A stretch of 64,000 bases of DNA, from the NCBI GenBank assembly GCA_900708905.1, contig CAADRB010000030.1:62001-126000 (forward strand), read 5' to 3'. A model generated the notes under the pieces. The model was given only the letters and a program-made list of their open reading frames with translations, was not told the DNA's origin and searched no databases. The DNA comes from Hymenolepis diminuta. Taxonomy: Eukaryota; Platyhelminthes; Cestoda; Cyclophyllidea; Hymenolepididae. A program made the position numbers and the translations under genes. Of the stretch, positions 35,071 through 46,344 are shown piece after piece (within the stretch, counting starts at the first letter, position 1; each line of letters starts with the position of its first letter).

Positions 35071-37559
35071 TTTTTGGGCCTGCTTGTATAAAAGTACGTC
35101 CTTACTTATGCATAATCCCAATTGGCCAAAAAATGGCATCATCAATACGACATTGCGCTTTCATTAGTTTTAGATGATCGTTGATTCATTTTATATTTTA
35201 TTAAAATCTTTGATACTAGTAATACCTCCCATTCAAGTCGGTTTAGGTATGAATAGATGGTACTAACAAGAAATTTTTAAAATTCCTGTCTCTTTTCAAA
35301 AAAATATTTTTGAATTTGCGATGATTTAATTAGTCCCCACCAATTTTTTATATCAGCATGAAATGAACAAATTAGTGCATCCGCGCCTACTCTGAATGAC
35401 AGCTAAATATCGAGGATGCAGATATAAACAACAATAAACAAAATATCATTAAATTTCATCTTCTCTCTCTGAGATACAGTTATGTTAAACAGTTTTCATT
35501 AATCAAAAATTTTTGCAAATGAAAACATCTTCATAAAAAGGACCAATGCGGCGTGAATTCAATTCGCTTACTTTAGAAGGAATTTAGATTCCACCCGAAT
35601 AAAATCGTGACCGCCTTTCAAAGCGGCAAATAAAAGTGACTCCAAGAAAAATGGTTGTCAGAGTAGCAATAGTTTATGCTTATCATACGACCGAATGAAA
35701 ATACTAATTTCGACCATTACCCTGGAAACTTTACGCAAAAATCAAAGGTTTGAATATACTAATGCACTGTTTACTTCAGTGCACTGCCAATACGAACAAA
35801 ATTGATGAAATTAGAGGTCATTGAATTGAACTCATACACATGTCTAAGATTCAAAGATTGAAATTTTGGTACGTGGCAAAGTGAGCTAATAAAAAGTGAA
35901 GATTCCAGAATTCCAATGAATAAGGGTGTTTTGGTATACTAATTTTAATCAAATTCTTCTTCATCCACTACCGGACTATTTTAACTTTTCTTAAACGCAT
36001 TATGGAAAAAGCGAATTCACTTTTCTTCGTCGTGGGTAATAGTAGTGCAGTTGGGCAAGGTCATAAATGACGAACTGGCATCGAGTTTTTGAAAATGAAC
36101 ACTAATAAACTAGATAATAAATCATATCATCTATAAATGATATAAGCATTAAATAACTTTTCCCAACCTGAAAAAATGCATTATCAACAAAACATTGTTT
36201 TTACAAATGCAAATAGCGAGGAGACATTCTTTGAGGTGTGATTTTCTATAGTTCGGACATACTTTTATTGAGAGCGGAATAGAAGTGATCACGCATATAA
36301 TTATAAAAGGAGGAAAACGGCGTGATCACTGAGGGAAGAAATACAAATGTATTCTGGCAAATATGGCCTTCAAATAAGCTTTGTTCTATGACATTCATGC
36401 AGTCGAATCACTTAATCAGCAGTCACCAGCGTACTATAGAGAGATTTGCTAAGCTTCATCAAACTCCACTGCACAAATAAGATGGGGCAGAGACTGTAAT
36501 GTAATGAAAGAATGAGGAAATGCATCTAATGGCCGCTATCGAAGTCAATATGTGTTTAGTGTGACCTTATTTCCACATGTGTGTTCGCCTTCAGATTGTC
36601 CTTACTACACCTGATACATTATTTGTTGTTAGCTAGGCTGGGTCATAAGCTCAGAAGATGTGGTTGTGCTCAGTCATCAACTAACCGTTGAATGTTTTTC
36701 GTCACATTTCATACTTAAAACTATCTTGCTATCATACAGACATCTTTTCCCTGACTCCCCGTTAGAACTACGGGGTCCAGAATACATAATACGTGTCTCA
36801 GCTATTAAAATGTGTATAATTTGTACAAAGTGAAAACTGGAGCAAATGATAAACAAATTAAAGAAGGATGAATGATAGGTAGAAGAGAATGAAGTTTAAA
36901 ATGCAGTAGGTAGGTCATCGATAATAACTTAAGGTAGTTAACAGTGGTCGCTTGAGGGAATCAAAACTTCTAAATTTCGTTAAATAGCAATAGACAAACA
37001 CGCCATTGTCGGAAATTTTAAACCAAAATTTTAAAAAGTGTTCTCCCCTCAACTGAGAAATGACCATTTGAATTATGCCGTCATGGCAATGAAATTGGCG
37101 CGACCATCCGGCCTTTTAATCTTGTGGAACTTCAAATGTTACCTTGTCTCTGCTACTAAATAAGTGATCGCAAAAAGCATAAATTTAAATTTTCCTGTGA
37201 GAAGCACCGCGTCTTATCCGATTACCCCCTAATAATTTCAAAGATATCTTGTGAAGGAAATAAGACTAATTATAACTTGAACTCTTGTAAAATGATGATA
37301 CCTCCGTTTCGAAATCCTCAAATCTCTCTTCAATAAACGTAGGATTAAAGATAATAACATATATTCATGCAAAAAAATCGTACCTATGATATAAACTTAG
37401 AACAACCATTATTTTCTATTAAATGAAGCAATTTACACGCAGATTAGTAAAATAAGTAATTCCTATCATCACTCCATTCAATTAGAATCAGCCTAACCTT
37501 GTATAGCCACAGATTGGATTATGAAATTACCCATGATGACAATGCAATCCACATTTCAT
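35071..37559. other. intergenic, no gene seen
   Basis: AT-rich. A weak resemblance to family C (GTGGGTAATAGTAGTGC) occurs near 36032. No exon recognised. Confidence 0.3.
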
Positions 37560-37710
37560 CACAGAGCCTGGCTAGTGAGAGACTCGAATTCTGCCACCTG
37601 CGTTAGCTAGCCTAAACAAGTGCAGTTGATCATTCAGATCACTGAGTGTTTATCAATGAGAATCGAACTCGTGACCTCCTACCATGTTGGAGGTCACGGC
37701 GACTAAAAAT
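37560..37710 (-). repeat. tRNA-like element with perfect 10-bp hairpin
   Basis: On the minus strand GGAGGTCACGAGTTCGATTC resembles a Pol III B box, as in family A. Immediately beside it CGTGACCTCC at 37670-37679 and GGAGGTCACG at 37689-37698 form a perfect inverted repeat around a nine-base loop. It has no full tRNA fold, so it is probably a tRNA-derived repeat of another subfamily. Confidence 0.4.
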
Positions 37711-40260
37711 AAATTTATCACAAAGTAGATTAACCACCAAACCCAAGATTAGATTTAGGGAGTGTATGAGTGCATGCGTATTTATAATTGAGAAAGATAA
37801 AGAGACATATAATTAAGCGTGTAACACTAACGTGCATAAAGCTTGTCACTTTTCATCGTAATCCTTGATCATAAATCTGTAAAATGGACAGTGTGATACA
37901 CAAATAAAAAACATGAAAAAACAGAGGGTTGGGAAACACAATGTGTGCGAGTGATGAGAGGGGAAAGAAATTAGATTACAAAGTCAAACACAAGAGCACG
38001 CTGTTTATTACATATATGTAGAGGTAAAATGAAATAAGAATGTTTGATAATGATCACCCAGTTCAATCAAATAGTCAATACACACATACATGTATATTAA
38101 AAGCTCTGTTTTTGTGAATGTGTGTGATTTATGGTAGAAAACGAACAGTTAGACTCGCACAGAAGAAAATATCGAGTGTGACGGAGAAAGGTGGGAGGAA
38201 TCGCAAATATTTGGTGGAAGCTAATCCATTATTCCAATGGTAAGCGACCCAGAGGCGGAAATTTTCCTCGCTTCCTTAGGAGGATAAACATTCTAAAACA
38301 AAAGGGAAACGAAAATGAGAACCGTCAGAGGTTTATTATCAATACCGGTCTTAATTTATACCAGTTAACATATGCGGAGTTACAAATATAGGTTAAGTAC
38401 CACATAATCTTTTAAACCTATGAATTTCTTCTGCTACCAAATATTTCAAGCCAACGTGTTATATACAAACGAAATTTCCTTTCCAGGGAAATCTTCAAAT
38501 TCCACTCATTAAATGTAATATTTAAAGATCTTCTCTTTTGGTCAAAAGGACGGAATATCATTGCTTTCGTAAAAAAAATTTTCTGCCTTATCGATATTGA
38601 TTTAAGTCGTTCACTTATTACGGATTAGTCATACGTTATCCCAAGCCTGTCCATTTCATGCTACGCCCTATCAGGTCAATAACGATGACCCATTTATCTC
38701 ACTGCCCCATTTTCCAACCAAATGTAGTCACAGTCCACTACTATCACGTCTTACCAATATCCCATCATGGATTTAGTTGCTTTACCCAAAGCTTGTTCAT
38801 ATATAGTTATGCTGATGACCCATTCAGCTTATCATCACACATGAAATTCCACGATAGCATCTGCCCAGCTACGAAGTAGCTACTTTTCCATGTTGACTAT
38901 TGGTCAATTTAAGGACACATTCACCTTATTTGTCGCAATGACTTCATACAAAGAGCTGCGTGACGTGTGGCCGCCCGCTTATAATCATTTCTACTGCCAG
39001 TACCACTGCTGTGTGCTATTCTATCAATTAATTTCTTTGGTGTATTTAACTCGATTCGTTGGTACTAGTGAAGCCTTAGTGGAGTACTTCAAAAGATTAC
39101 ATCATCGGCAAGTGGAGGAATATTGAATGTATTCTAAGTAGGAGAGGATATGAGCTTCAACCTATTAACATTTCGGAAATAGGTAATCAAGAAAGTAATT
39201 GGAACAATTATATTGTAACAAAACTAATTACCAGTCGTAGTGAATAATCAGACTAATCAAAATTCACATTTCTCAATTAAAGAGACTTCGGAATACCTAC
39301 CCTTATCTAAGAAGAAGTACTGAAGGCATATCCCCCCAGTTATTGCGAAAATTAAAGGCAATTCCATTCAAATTTTATCAATCAGTACTGAGGTAACATG
39401 ACTTTCGTAAGACACGCAGCCAGACTAAAATCAGCTAACCTCAAGTTGGGACAAAACGATGACAATACTATTGTCGCAAAAATTAGTTAACGAAAATTTA
39501 TAGAGGGATGTTCCATTTAGATTGAAGATAAACATTTTCAACTCTCAATTTGGACAGGGATGTAGTATCCCAAATCCCATCTGATTAGAAACTCAAACTT
39601 CTTCAGCAAACTATTACCATTGGCCATACCGTTCACTTGATGGATGTGAACGTTAAGCGGTATGCCACCGACGTAACAATTAACTTTACAAAGATTCGTA
39701 CGGATTTCATCTACGAAACTTCAATTACACACACTCGAACTGCCCACACTTACATAAGGATTATTAAAGGCCTTTTGAGAATTTACTGCCTTAAGTTCAA
39801 TGTACTTTTAGAGAAACGCATTAAACATTTCGCAAATCAAATGATATACTTCATTAACAGTAAAAAATTTATTCAGAGGCCACCCTTTTGCAATTTTTTA
39901 GGAATTTCTACTTGCCTATTAAGGAGCCCGATAGAAGCGTTCGAAAATGATTTAGAGTACCTTGAGAAATACTATTCCAAAATTACCAAATGCCTTATTT
40001 TAACATTTGATTAAGAATGTCATTTAACGCCAGGGTGTTTGGGAGAAAGTCAATGAAACTTGTAAAAAAGGGACGCAAACATTCACCACCAATCATTACT
40101 TTTTACCAGGAATTAAACCATCTCAACTATGAGAATGAAAAGGTGGAATTGATGTAGATCCATGCAGAAATTTCTCAGCTCAATCTAATCTTTCACAAAG
40201 TGTGAAAACCATTGACTAAATCCCATAAGAAGTCCGGCATTCAATTGAAACATAATTTAT
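37711..40260. other. intergenic, no supported gene
   Basis: Consecutive short plus-strand frames occur at 38191, 38658, 38890 and 39637. They are in different frames, lack good splice joints and show no domain. The longest (39637-40014, 125 codons) is rich in Ile, Lys and Phe, as expected from AT-rich DNA. Confidence 0.35.
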
Positions 40261-40261
40261 C

Positions 40262-40400
40262 ACAATCGGTAGCACAGTGATAGCGTTCTTTTAATTATCC
40301 AGTTTGAGAGCTTCGATTCGAGACCTTCCGACCCAATAAAAGGGATTAGTTAGTACTGATCAAAGGGAAATAGCTGAACGATAGCTTGCCGTCCAGAAAA
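40262..40400 (+). repeat. tRNA-like repeat fragment
   Basis: ATCGGTAGCACAGTGATAGC resembles an A box and GAGAGCTTCGATTCGAGACC a B box, about 45 bases apart, as expected for a tRNA-derived head. No acceptor stem pairs across it, so it is not a working tRNA. Confidence 0.4.
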
Positions 40401-41187
40401 GCTCTATCTATGCACAACTAATTTGTATGAAGTTCTTATTGAATAATAATATTAAAAAGACTATCTCTGACACCAGCCTACCTTCAAAATTCTACACTTT
40501 CAAAGGAATAATAAACCTACCGGTTAAAACTGGTCAAGAGGACAATCGAAAGTAATTTCTTGTAAGTACTTCTAGGATGCTTCCCAAATGACCGAGATGT
40601 GCTGGAAAACACCTTTCTTCGATAGAGTTTGGACTTATCTTTCTACCAATCCCATTGAATTGAATTTTCGACTAATACAACATGCACTTTTATGGACAAC
40701 ATATAGAGAAAATAAAGAGAATGTCTATCTAAATAAAGAAACAGCTAATTTTATAATTACGGTTTTTTTTTAACTTAAGAAAACTCAGAGGATATATTAT
40801 AAAGCCTTTCATTCTGATGATTCAGCTGATTAATACTAACATCTCTTAGCATTCAGGAAGATAAACTTATAGTTACTGAAATAAAAAGACAATAAAATGA
40901 ACAGTTTAGATAGAGTTAATAAACTTGCTTAAAGCCAGATAACAAGGGTAAACAAACGCATAAACCAAGGATAACTTTTAAATAAAAGCGGTAGGGAAAA
41001 TCAACGAAGGAAAACAAAATTATCACACATGTCAACTGTCAACAAACTGAAACAGAACTTTAATTCGGAAAGCATTAAAAAAAACTCCCTCCCTACTCAT
41101 TATAAAATGATTATACAATCGGGAAATTTCACAGCAAAAGAGTTTGTTTGAAACGAATCACGACACCGATAATTCAGAGGAAATGGA
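40401..41187. other. intergenic / 3' flank of BNIP3-like gene
   Basis: No exon recognised. A 61-codon plus-strand frame at 40588 has no support. Confidence 0.35.
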
Positions 41188-41984
41188 TTAGGGGAAACAA
41201 TTAGCATCAATCATGAACGAAATATAAAAAAGTGCAACTAACGCGGTAGCACCCAAAAGAAAGGAGGCGAAATGACGAAATAGGGAGGGAAAGTTGTGCA
41301 AAAGCCAGCCAACGAAACGCCATTGAAAGAACGACGAGTGTCGCAGACGCCACGACCTGCTGATTGCAGTATCATTTAACGTGCATTGAATTTTACCAAC
41401 ATAGGATCCTTCAAGGGAATTTGGGGGGGTTATATCCGCAGATGATGCAGGTCCAGAAGAATTTGCTCCCGTTGATTGTAATAATGAACAAGGCCTGCGA
41501 ATAGGGGAATAACGATCAGACCAATCGCATACTGCATAAATAAATACACAAATTAGGCAGGGACGTACCCCGACATATTGGGGCGACTGGGCCACTCGCC
41601 AAACTGACCGGCACATAATTCTGCTGCAAAATCAGGACTCTTAAATGTTTCAGAGGGAGGAACACCGGGAGTAGCGGATTTTATGTGTTCTTCAAGAGCG
41701 GAACAGAGCATCGAAAGATTTGTGGAATGCATCACTACTCCAGGATTTTTTCCGCGTGGTGAATTATTCCCGGTGCCCAAAAAATGAGCAGATAGTTCAA
41801 CCCACTCAGAGCTATCATCTAAATATTCGATACAAGAAATTAGGGCTAAACCTTACTATAAATGTTAAACTTGTTTAAGAAAATCATTTTTAATGAAGTT
41901 GCAATTACATTCTATAAAGCCTATATAAATAAATGCAAAATAAAACTCTCGGCGACTACCAGGAAGATCGTCGGAACCAGACAT
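41188..41984 (-). CDS. BNIP3/NIX-like tail-anchored mitophagy receptor
   Basis: Three exons join in phase: 41984-41960, 41818-41569 and 41494-41188, giving 193 residues (human BNIP3 is about this size). The start MSGSDDLP is spliced to DDSSEWVELSAHF, forming an acidic-flanked LC3-interacting region (W14-V-E-L17) at the place where BNIP3 has GSWVELHF. EWPSRPNMSG at 82-91 resembles the conserved WSSRPE block before the BNIP3 BH3 region. A single hydrophobic segment at about 168-187 (FASFLLGATALVALFYISFM) lies next to the C-terminus, as in tail-anchored outer mitochondrial membrane proteins. The middle is Ser/Pro-rich. Inferred role: receptor recruiting Atg8/LC3 to mitochondria. The family call depends on these three features; the remaining sequence is diverged, so another LIR-bearing tail-anchored protein is possible. 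It is divergent from eIF2B beta. Confidence 0.6.
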
Positions 41985-42323
41985 CTGGAAGAGGACCTTT
42001 GGATACGCCGCCAATCAGCTTTCACATTGCCCCATTTCTGATTTGGATGATTTAAACAAACAAAATTAAATAGTAAAACAAGTAAAGGTGTGCCAACTTT
42101 ATAAAACATTTTGTCCTTTTTTATAAGGAGTTCTAAGACACCATAATATTTTGTTTTTAGATTATGGGAATCCATTAAATAGGATAAGACATAGTAAATT
42201 ATAATAAAAAATGATTAATATGAATATCTTTTGTAACTCATATAAATATTTACCTTTGTATCTTTTAATGTATTTGATTACCCTACCAACCTTTGACATA
42301 TTTGGGCTTTGGTGCATTTCGTC
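41985..42323. promoter_or_regulatory. probable bidirectional promoter, BNIP3-like / EIF2B2
   Basis: A spacer of 339 bp lies between the divergent start codons at 41984 (minus) and 42324 (plus). It is AT-rich with no obvious core motif. A minus-strand open frame crossing it (42175 downward) is in a different frame from the BNIP3-like first exon and looks like 5' leader sequence. Confidence 0.5.
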
Positions 42324-43832
42324 ATGAGCTCGTCAGACACTGACAGTGAAGGTTTTTTCGGCTCTCGGAAAAAGTATTTTTTTTTTAAGCGGTTATATGG
42401 GTTTTAGGAAAAATGATAAATATAAGTGTGCCATCGGAGTAAATATTAACAAATGTGCAACAGTGAGTAACGAACCGTAAGTTTGCAACTATACGTTTAT
42501 TCTTCAGGGAAGATCCAACTACTATCGCCTTGAATACCTTGGCTTACCTAAGAGAAATCATCCTTTCCGGACAATGGAGCAACGCTGCGTATAATTAATT
42601 TATGTCTTATATTTCTAGAGAACTTCTTGCACTTCTTAAGCGTACCGGGAAAATTCTACTAGGAAACTCCTTTGAGAATGTCCCTGTGCATAATGCTATT
42701 CAGAGGATCATAAAAATAGTTAAAGATGTAATAGCCAATATTGATCCAAAGGCAAATCCCTCGCAAAAGCAGCATCAAATGGTGTGAATGTTTCTTTTTC
42801 CCGGATAATTTGTTTCTGGTAGATGATTGACGTTGATGAAAGCGCAGCTGATTTATCATTTATCGCAAGAGGGGAATTAATTGATGGTGTTATGGAAGGC
42901 TTTAACGACTTAGATGACGATATTAAAAGTCAACACGGAAGCATAGCGTGTTCCTCATTGAACTTTATCCATTCGGATGAACTGATTCTTACCGTGGGTT
43001 ATTCAAAACTGGTTCTCGATTTTCTGAAGGTAAATAGCGTAATAGCCAAATCAAATAATCCCTCAGTACGCTGCATCAAAGAATCGCCAGTTTCGCGTTA
43101 TTGTGTGTGAAGGCTTTCCCGACAATGGAGGTCATAAGATGGCCAATGAGTTGGCCTCCGATGATATATCTGTAATCCTAGCCCCCGATAGCCATGTTTT
43201 TGCCTTGATGGCTCGAGTTAATAAGGTTATCTTGAGTTGCTATGTTGTGTATCCTGACGGTGCTCTAAAAGCTCCAACTGGTTCAGAAGCAACGATGCTT
43301 GCTGCTCAACGCTTTTCAGTTCCTGTGAGTTTTCATTGATGTTGACACTTGTTAATCACGAATTGATTTTATTAATTAATCCCAATTCTCCCTTTATTAG
43401 ATTTACGTGTGCCTTCCCTCGATCCTTATATCACCTCTAAATCTACAAATGTTGCCTGGATGTTCTAACGCTCTCAATGTTCATGCTGAATGCTACCCGG
43501 GCTCTCTTAAAGATTCTAGTGACATTGTTGATCTTTCACTGAATGGTCTTGGACCAACTTACAAAATGCTGCCCCCCTCGGTCTCTAGTAAATGTAACAG
43601 GGACCCTCCACCCCAAGTCCACTTACCCACTTGGGATTACATTAAACCCGGCCTGGCCACCCTCTTTCTCACTTCGGACAATGGTGAAGCGCCCTCCTAT
43701 CTCTACGCCCTTGTTCGAGACCTCTTTAGCCTTCCTGAAACGAATGAATCTCTCACATGGTTTGAGGATTACGATACTGAGGAATCCAGACCTAGTCACT
43801 TCACAATCACTACTGCTGAGGCTGCTAAGTAA
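42324..43832 (+). CDS. EIF2B2: translation initiation factor eIF2B subunit beta
   Basis: Regulatory subunit of the decameric eIF2B exchange factor that reloads eIF2 with GTP. Seven exons join in phase: 42324-42373, 42408-42476, 42508-42588, 42619-42781, 42823-43029, 43067-43324 and 43401-43832, giving 419 residues (human 351). The eIF2B alpha/beta/delta fold is clear: TLAYLREIILSGQWSNAA near the start, SDELILTVGYSKLVLDFLK, RVIVCEGFPDNGGHKMA, APDSHVFALMARVNKVIL, PDGALKAPTGSEATMLAAQ, and WDYIKPGLATLFLTSDNG with APSYLYALVRDLF at the end. The first two exons encode an acidic then Cys/Lys-containing N-terminus (MSSSDTDSEGFFGSRK) not expected in the family, so the start is less certain than the body. 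A C-terminal acidic extension follows the usual end. AATAAA occurs at 44148. Confidence 0.93.
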
Positions 43833-45599
43833 AATTCCCTTGTAAGAAACGGTTGTTGGCTGTCTTACCCCGTGTATTCGTAATGATTTGTACTGATATA
43901 TTGGTTGCGTAGGGTCATTTGACTTTTATATTAATTGTTATTAAACAATAATGCTTGCAGTTTACCTTGGATGAACCCGGGTGATCTTTGTTATATTTAA
44001 ATTATCTTAGCTGATTAGAAGGAAAAATGGATGGAAATGGAATGACTAGTCATCCAAATCAATCTATTGGATAATGAACTCTGGACATTGCTGACGTGAA
44101 TTCAGTCAGGAGTCCAGGGGACAAAACTCAAGATTAGAACATAATACAATAAAGTAAAACGTGTTATCTGAGTCCGAAAGTTAAATGAGGTAAGACTCCT
44201 GGTAATTATCTTCTAGATCCTCTCATCCCCTGTTCGAATGTTCCTTTAGTCTTGATATATGGAAATGTTTTATCTTATTGCGGGTCATACTCAATGAGCG
44301 CAATCAAGTTGATAGTATTGTTCACGTACTTAGTTGACCGTGGTGAGAAAAAGTAATCGAATTGTGGAAGAAGTCTTCGTCGTTCAATATTTTAAATGAC
44401 AAAGGTGGTTTGAATGCCAATAGAAGGGAAGCTAAGAAGAGTGCGATCTAACAACAGATTTTGGTATGTGAGTATTTTCAACAAATTTGGAGATGGCTAA
44501 TTTTAAAAACCACCTGAAATGATAAATTTTCGACGATATTTGCTCCTTAATTTCAGGTGAGTTGCAGCATACCATCGAACAAACATGCACTATCCAATCA
44601 AATTGGGATCTTTATTAGTTTCCTATCAGACGGATTATGGATGCAAAATAGTCAACCTCACCTTATGTACGGTAATATGGCCTTCTTATCACAACCCCTT
44701 AACCTTGCTCCTCTGATCTGGGAACGGCTGTTGTATTCTATTAGATTTTGGGAAGATCATTGGTTTCGTAAGGGGATATCTTGATTGGGTCCTTAAAGTA
44801 GTTCTACTGATAGCATTTAATATTTTAACGTAATGAGGATGGTTCAAGAGTGATACCATGCGCTGGTCTGACCTATATTGGTAAATTTGTGTCAAATTTT
44901 ATAATTTTCCCCACACATTCATACCCATTCTCGAATGGTAGGCTGTTAGAAAGCTCAATCGGTTTTATTGGTGCGCTTGAACAGTATCCTCGCATGATGG
45001 ATTATCAGTTAATGATTAAATGAAATCTCAACTACTGTAGTACTAGCTAACCAGGTAATCAGCCATTCCCCAAATAACCGTTTTTCTACTAAGTATGCAG
45101 GACATCTGCCCACCTAAGTAACCGTGGCCATAGTATCTACTTAGGCACCACTAGTTTATACTAGTGGTTATTTGGCGCTACTTCCCAAAATAAAACTCGA
45201 TCTTCGTAGACATTCTACAGAAGACTGAGATTGCTTATACACCCTAGTTATTGGCTTAGTCATCATACTTCTATCTTGTTACAATCTTCACCACATAACA
45301 AGATGGAGAGAAGGCAGTTGCGAGGATGGTTTATCGATAGGATTCTGAGATCATGAGAGGGAAATGGAGAGTGAGCTGAGACGCACAAATTGTCGGCGTT
45401 CTGTTGGAGTATGTAATTTTACAGCTCAGCTTTTAAAGTATTGACCCTACAGTGAAAGGATTAAACATGAGGTCATGCATATTAATCGGGATTTGTGTTG
45501 AGGATTCACCAAGTGTTCGGAGAATAACGGAGTGTCAGGTTAATGAGGTCAAAGGAGGCCGGATTCACCTCAAGCATCAGCTACATATACTAACTTCAT
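43833..45599. other. intergenic between EIF2B2 and CPSF6/7
   Basis: No exon supported. An AATAAA at 44148 may end the EIF2B2 transcript. A 75-codon plus-strand frame at 44557 has no recognisable features. Confidence 0.4.
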
Positions 45600-45601
45600 A
45601 A

Positions 45602-45680
45602 ATGAGAAGACGAAAAAACCATTGCACTATTGATATAAAAATTAACAAATGTGCAACTGTTAGGAATGCTAAGATGAGTT
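45602..45680 (+). pseudogene. relic copy of EIF2B2 exon 2-like sequence
   Basis: ATTAACAAATGTGCAAC at 45640-45656 is identical to part of EIF2B2 exon 2 (near 42434-42459). The translated context, CTIDIKINKCATVRN, parallels CAIGVNINKCATVSN. Similarity fades on both sides. This is either a local duplication of the exon or two insertions of the same repeat, one of which was recruited as an exon. It is not a working gene. Confidence 0.35.
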
Positions 45681-46120
45681 TTCGGCCTGTTGAGAAATGC
45701 GTTCTAATACTCATCTTGAGCAGTATTCCGAAGCCTCTCAAACGGGAAATTTGCATTTCTACCAGTTTAAACCATTACGTTTGACGCTATTCCATGATAT
45801 CTGATTTGAAAGATGTGTACGTTGACATTTAAACCACCAGTATCACTAAACACTCCTCCTTCTAGCAAACAAACTATTTGAAGGAAGTAGACAAGACCTA
45901 TTACTTTCTACCAACTTTATTATCTCGAAAATGCAGTACATAAGAGGCGATGGCTGTGATCGGGATTTGGCAGCAGCAGAAGTAACTCGATGCCGACAAG
46001 ATCTGAAAAGTAAAAAATGCAATAAAAGTTACAGTAAAGTATTTTTATGGGCACAGATGGGTAAAATGATCTAGTGGGAGATGCGAGAAGGGGAGGGAGA
46101 GTAAAATCTTCCGACCACTC

Positions 46121-46126
46121 TTTATT
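46121..46126 (-). terminator. candidate polyadenylation signal of CPSF6/7
   Basis: TTTATT on the plus strand, AATAAA on the minus strand, about 220 bases past the CPSF6/7 stop codon. Confidence 0.5.
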
Positions 46127-46344
46127 TTTGTAAAATTTTTGTACAAAATACAGACTGTTTGTACAAGCAGAGATGTAACAAAATAGATGTTTTACACGAA
46201 GCAGCAGTTATTAGGGTTTATAAATGCGAACATACAGATAGAGAAGAGTTGCGACTTACACAACGCAGCGCTGAGGGAGAGAATTAGTAGAAGTAGTAAA
46301 CACATATAACACACTATTACATAGGAGAAATGCGGGAAGATTCT

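Noticed and set aside
38658..38879. The translated motif SYADDPFSL resembles a reverse transcriptase YxDD box.
   Set aside because: No other RT blocks lie before or after it in any frame, and the flanking sequence does not read as a LINE or LTR polymerase. Probably chance.
39637..40014. 125-codon plus-strand open frame.
   Set aside because: Ile/Lys/Phe-rich as expected from AT-rich DNA, no domain, no adjacent exon.
41921..42175. Minus-strand 84-codon frame with a hydrophobic stretch, considered as a COX16-like or small membrane protein.
   Set aside because: Only a weak resemblance over about 20 residues. The BNIP3-like first exon uses another frame of the same DNA and joins its downstream exons perfectly.
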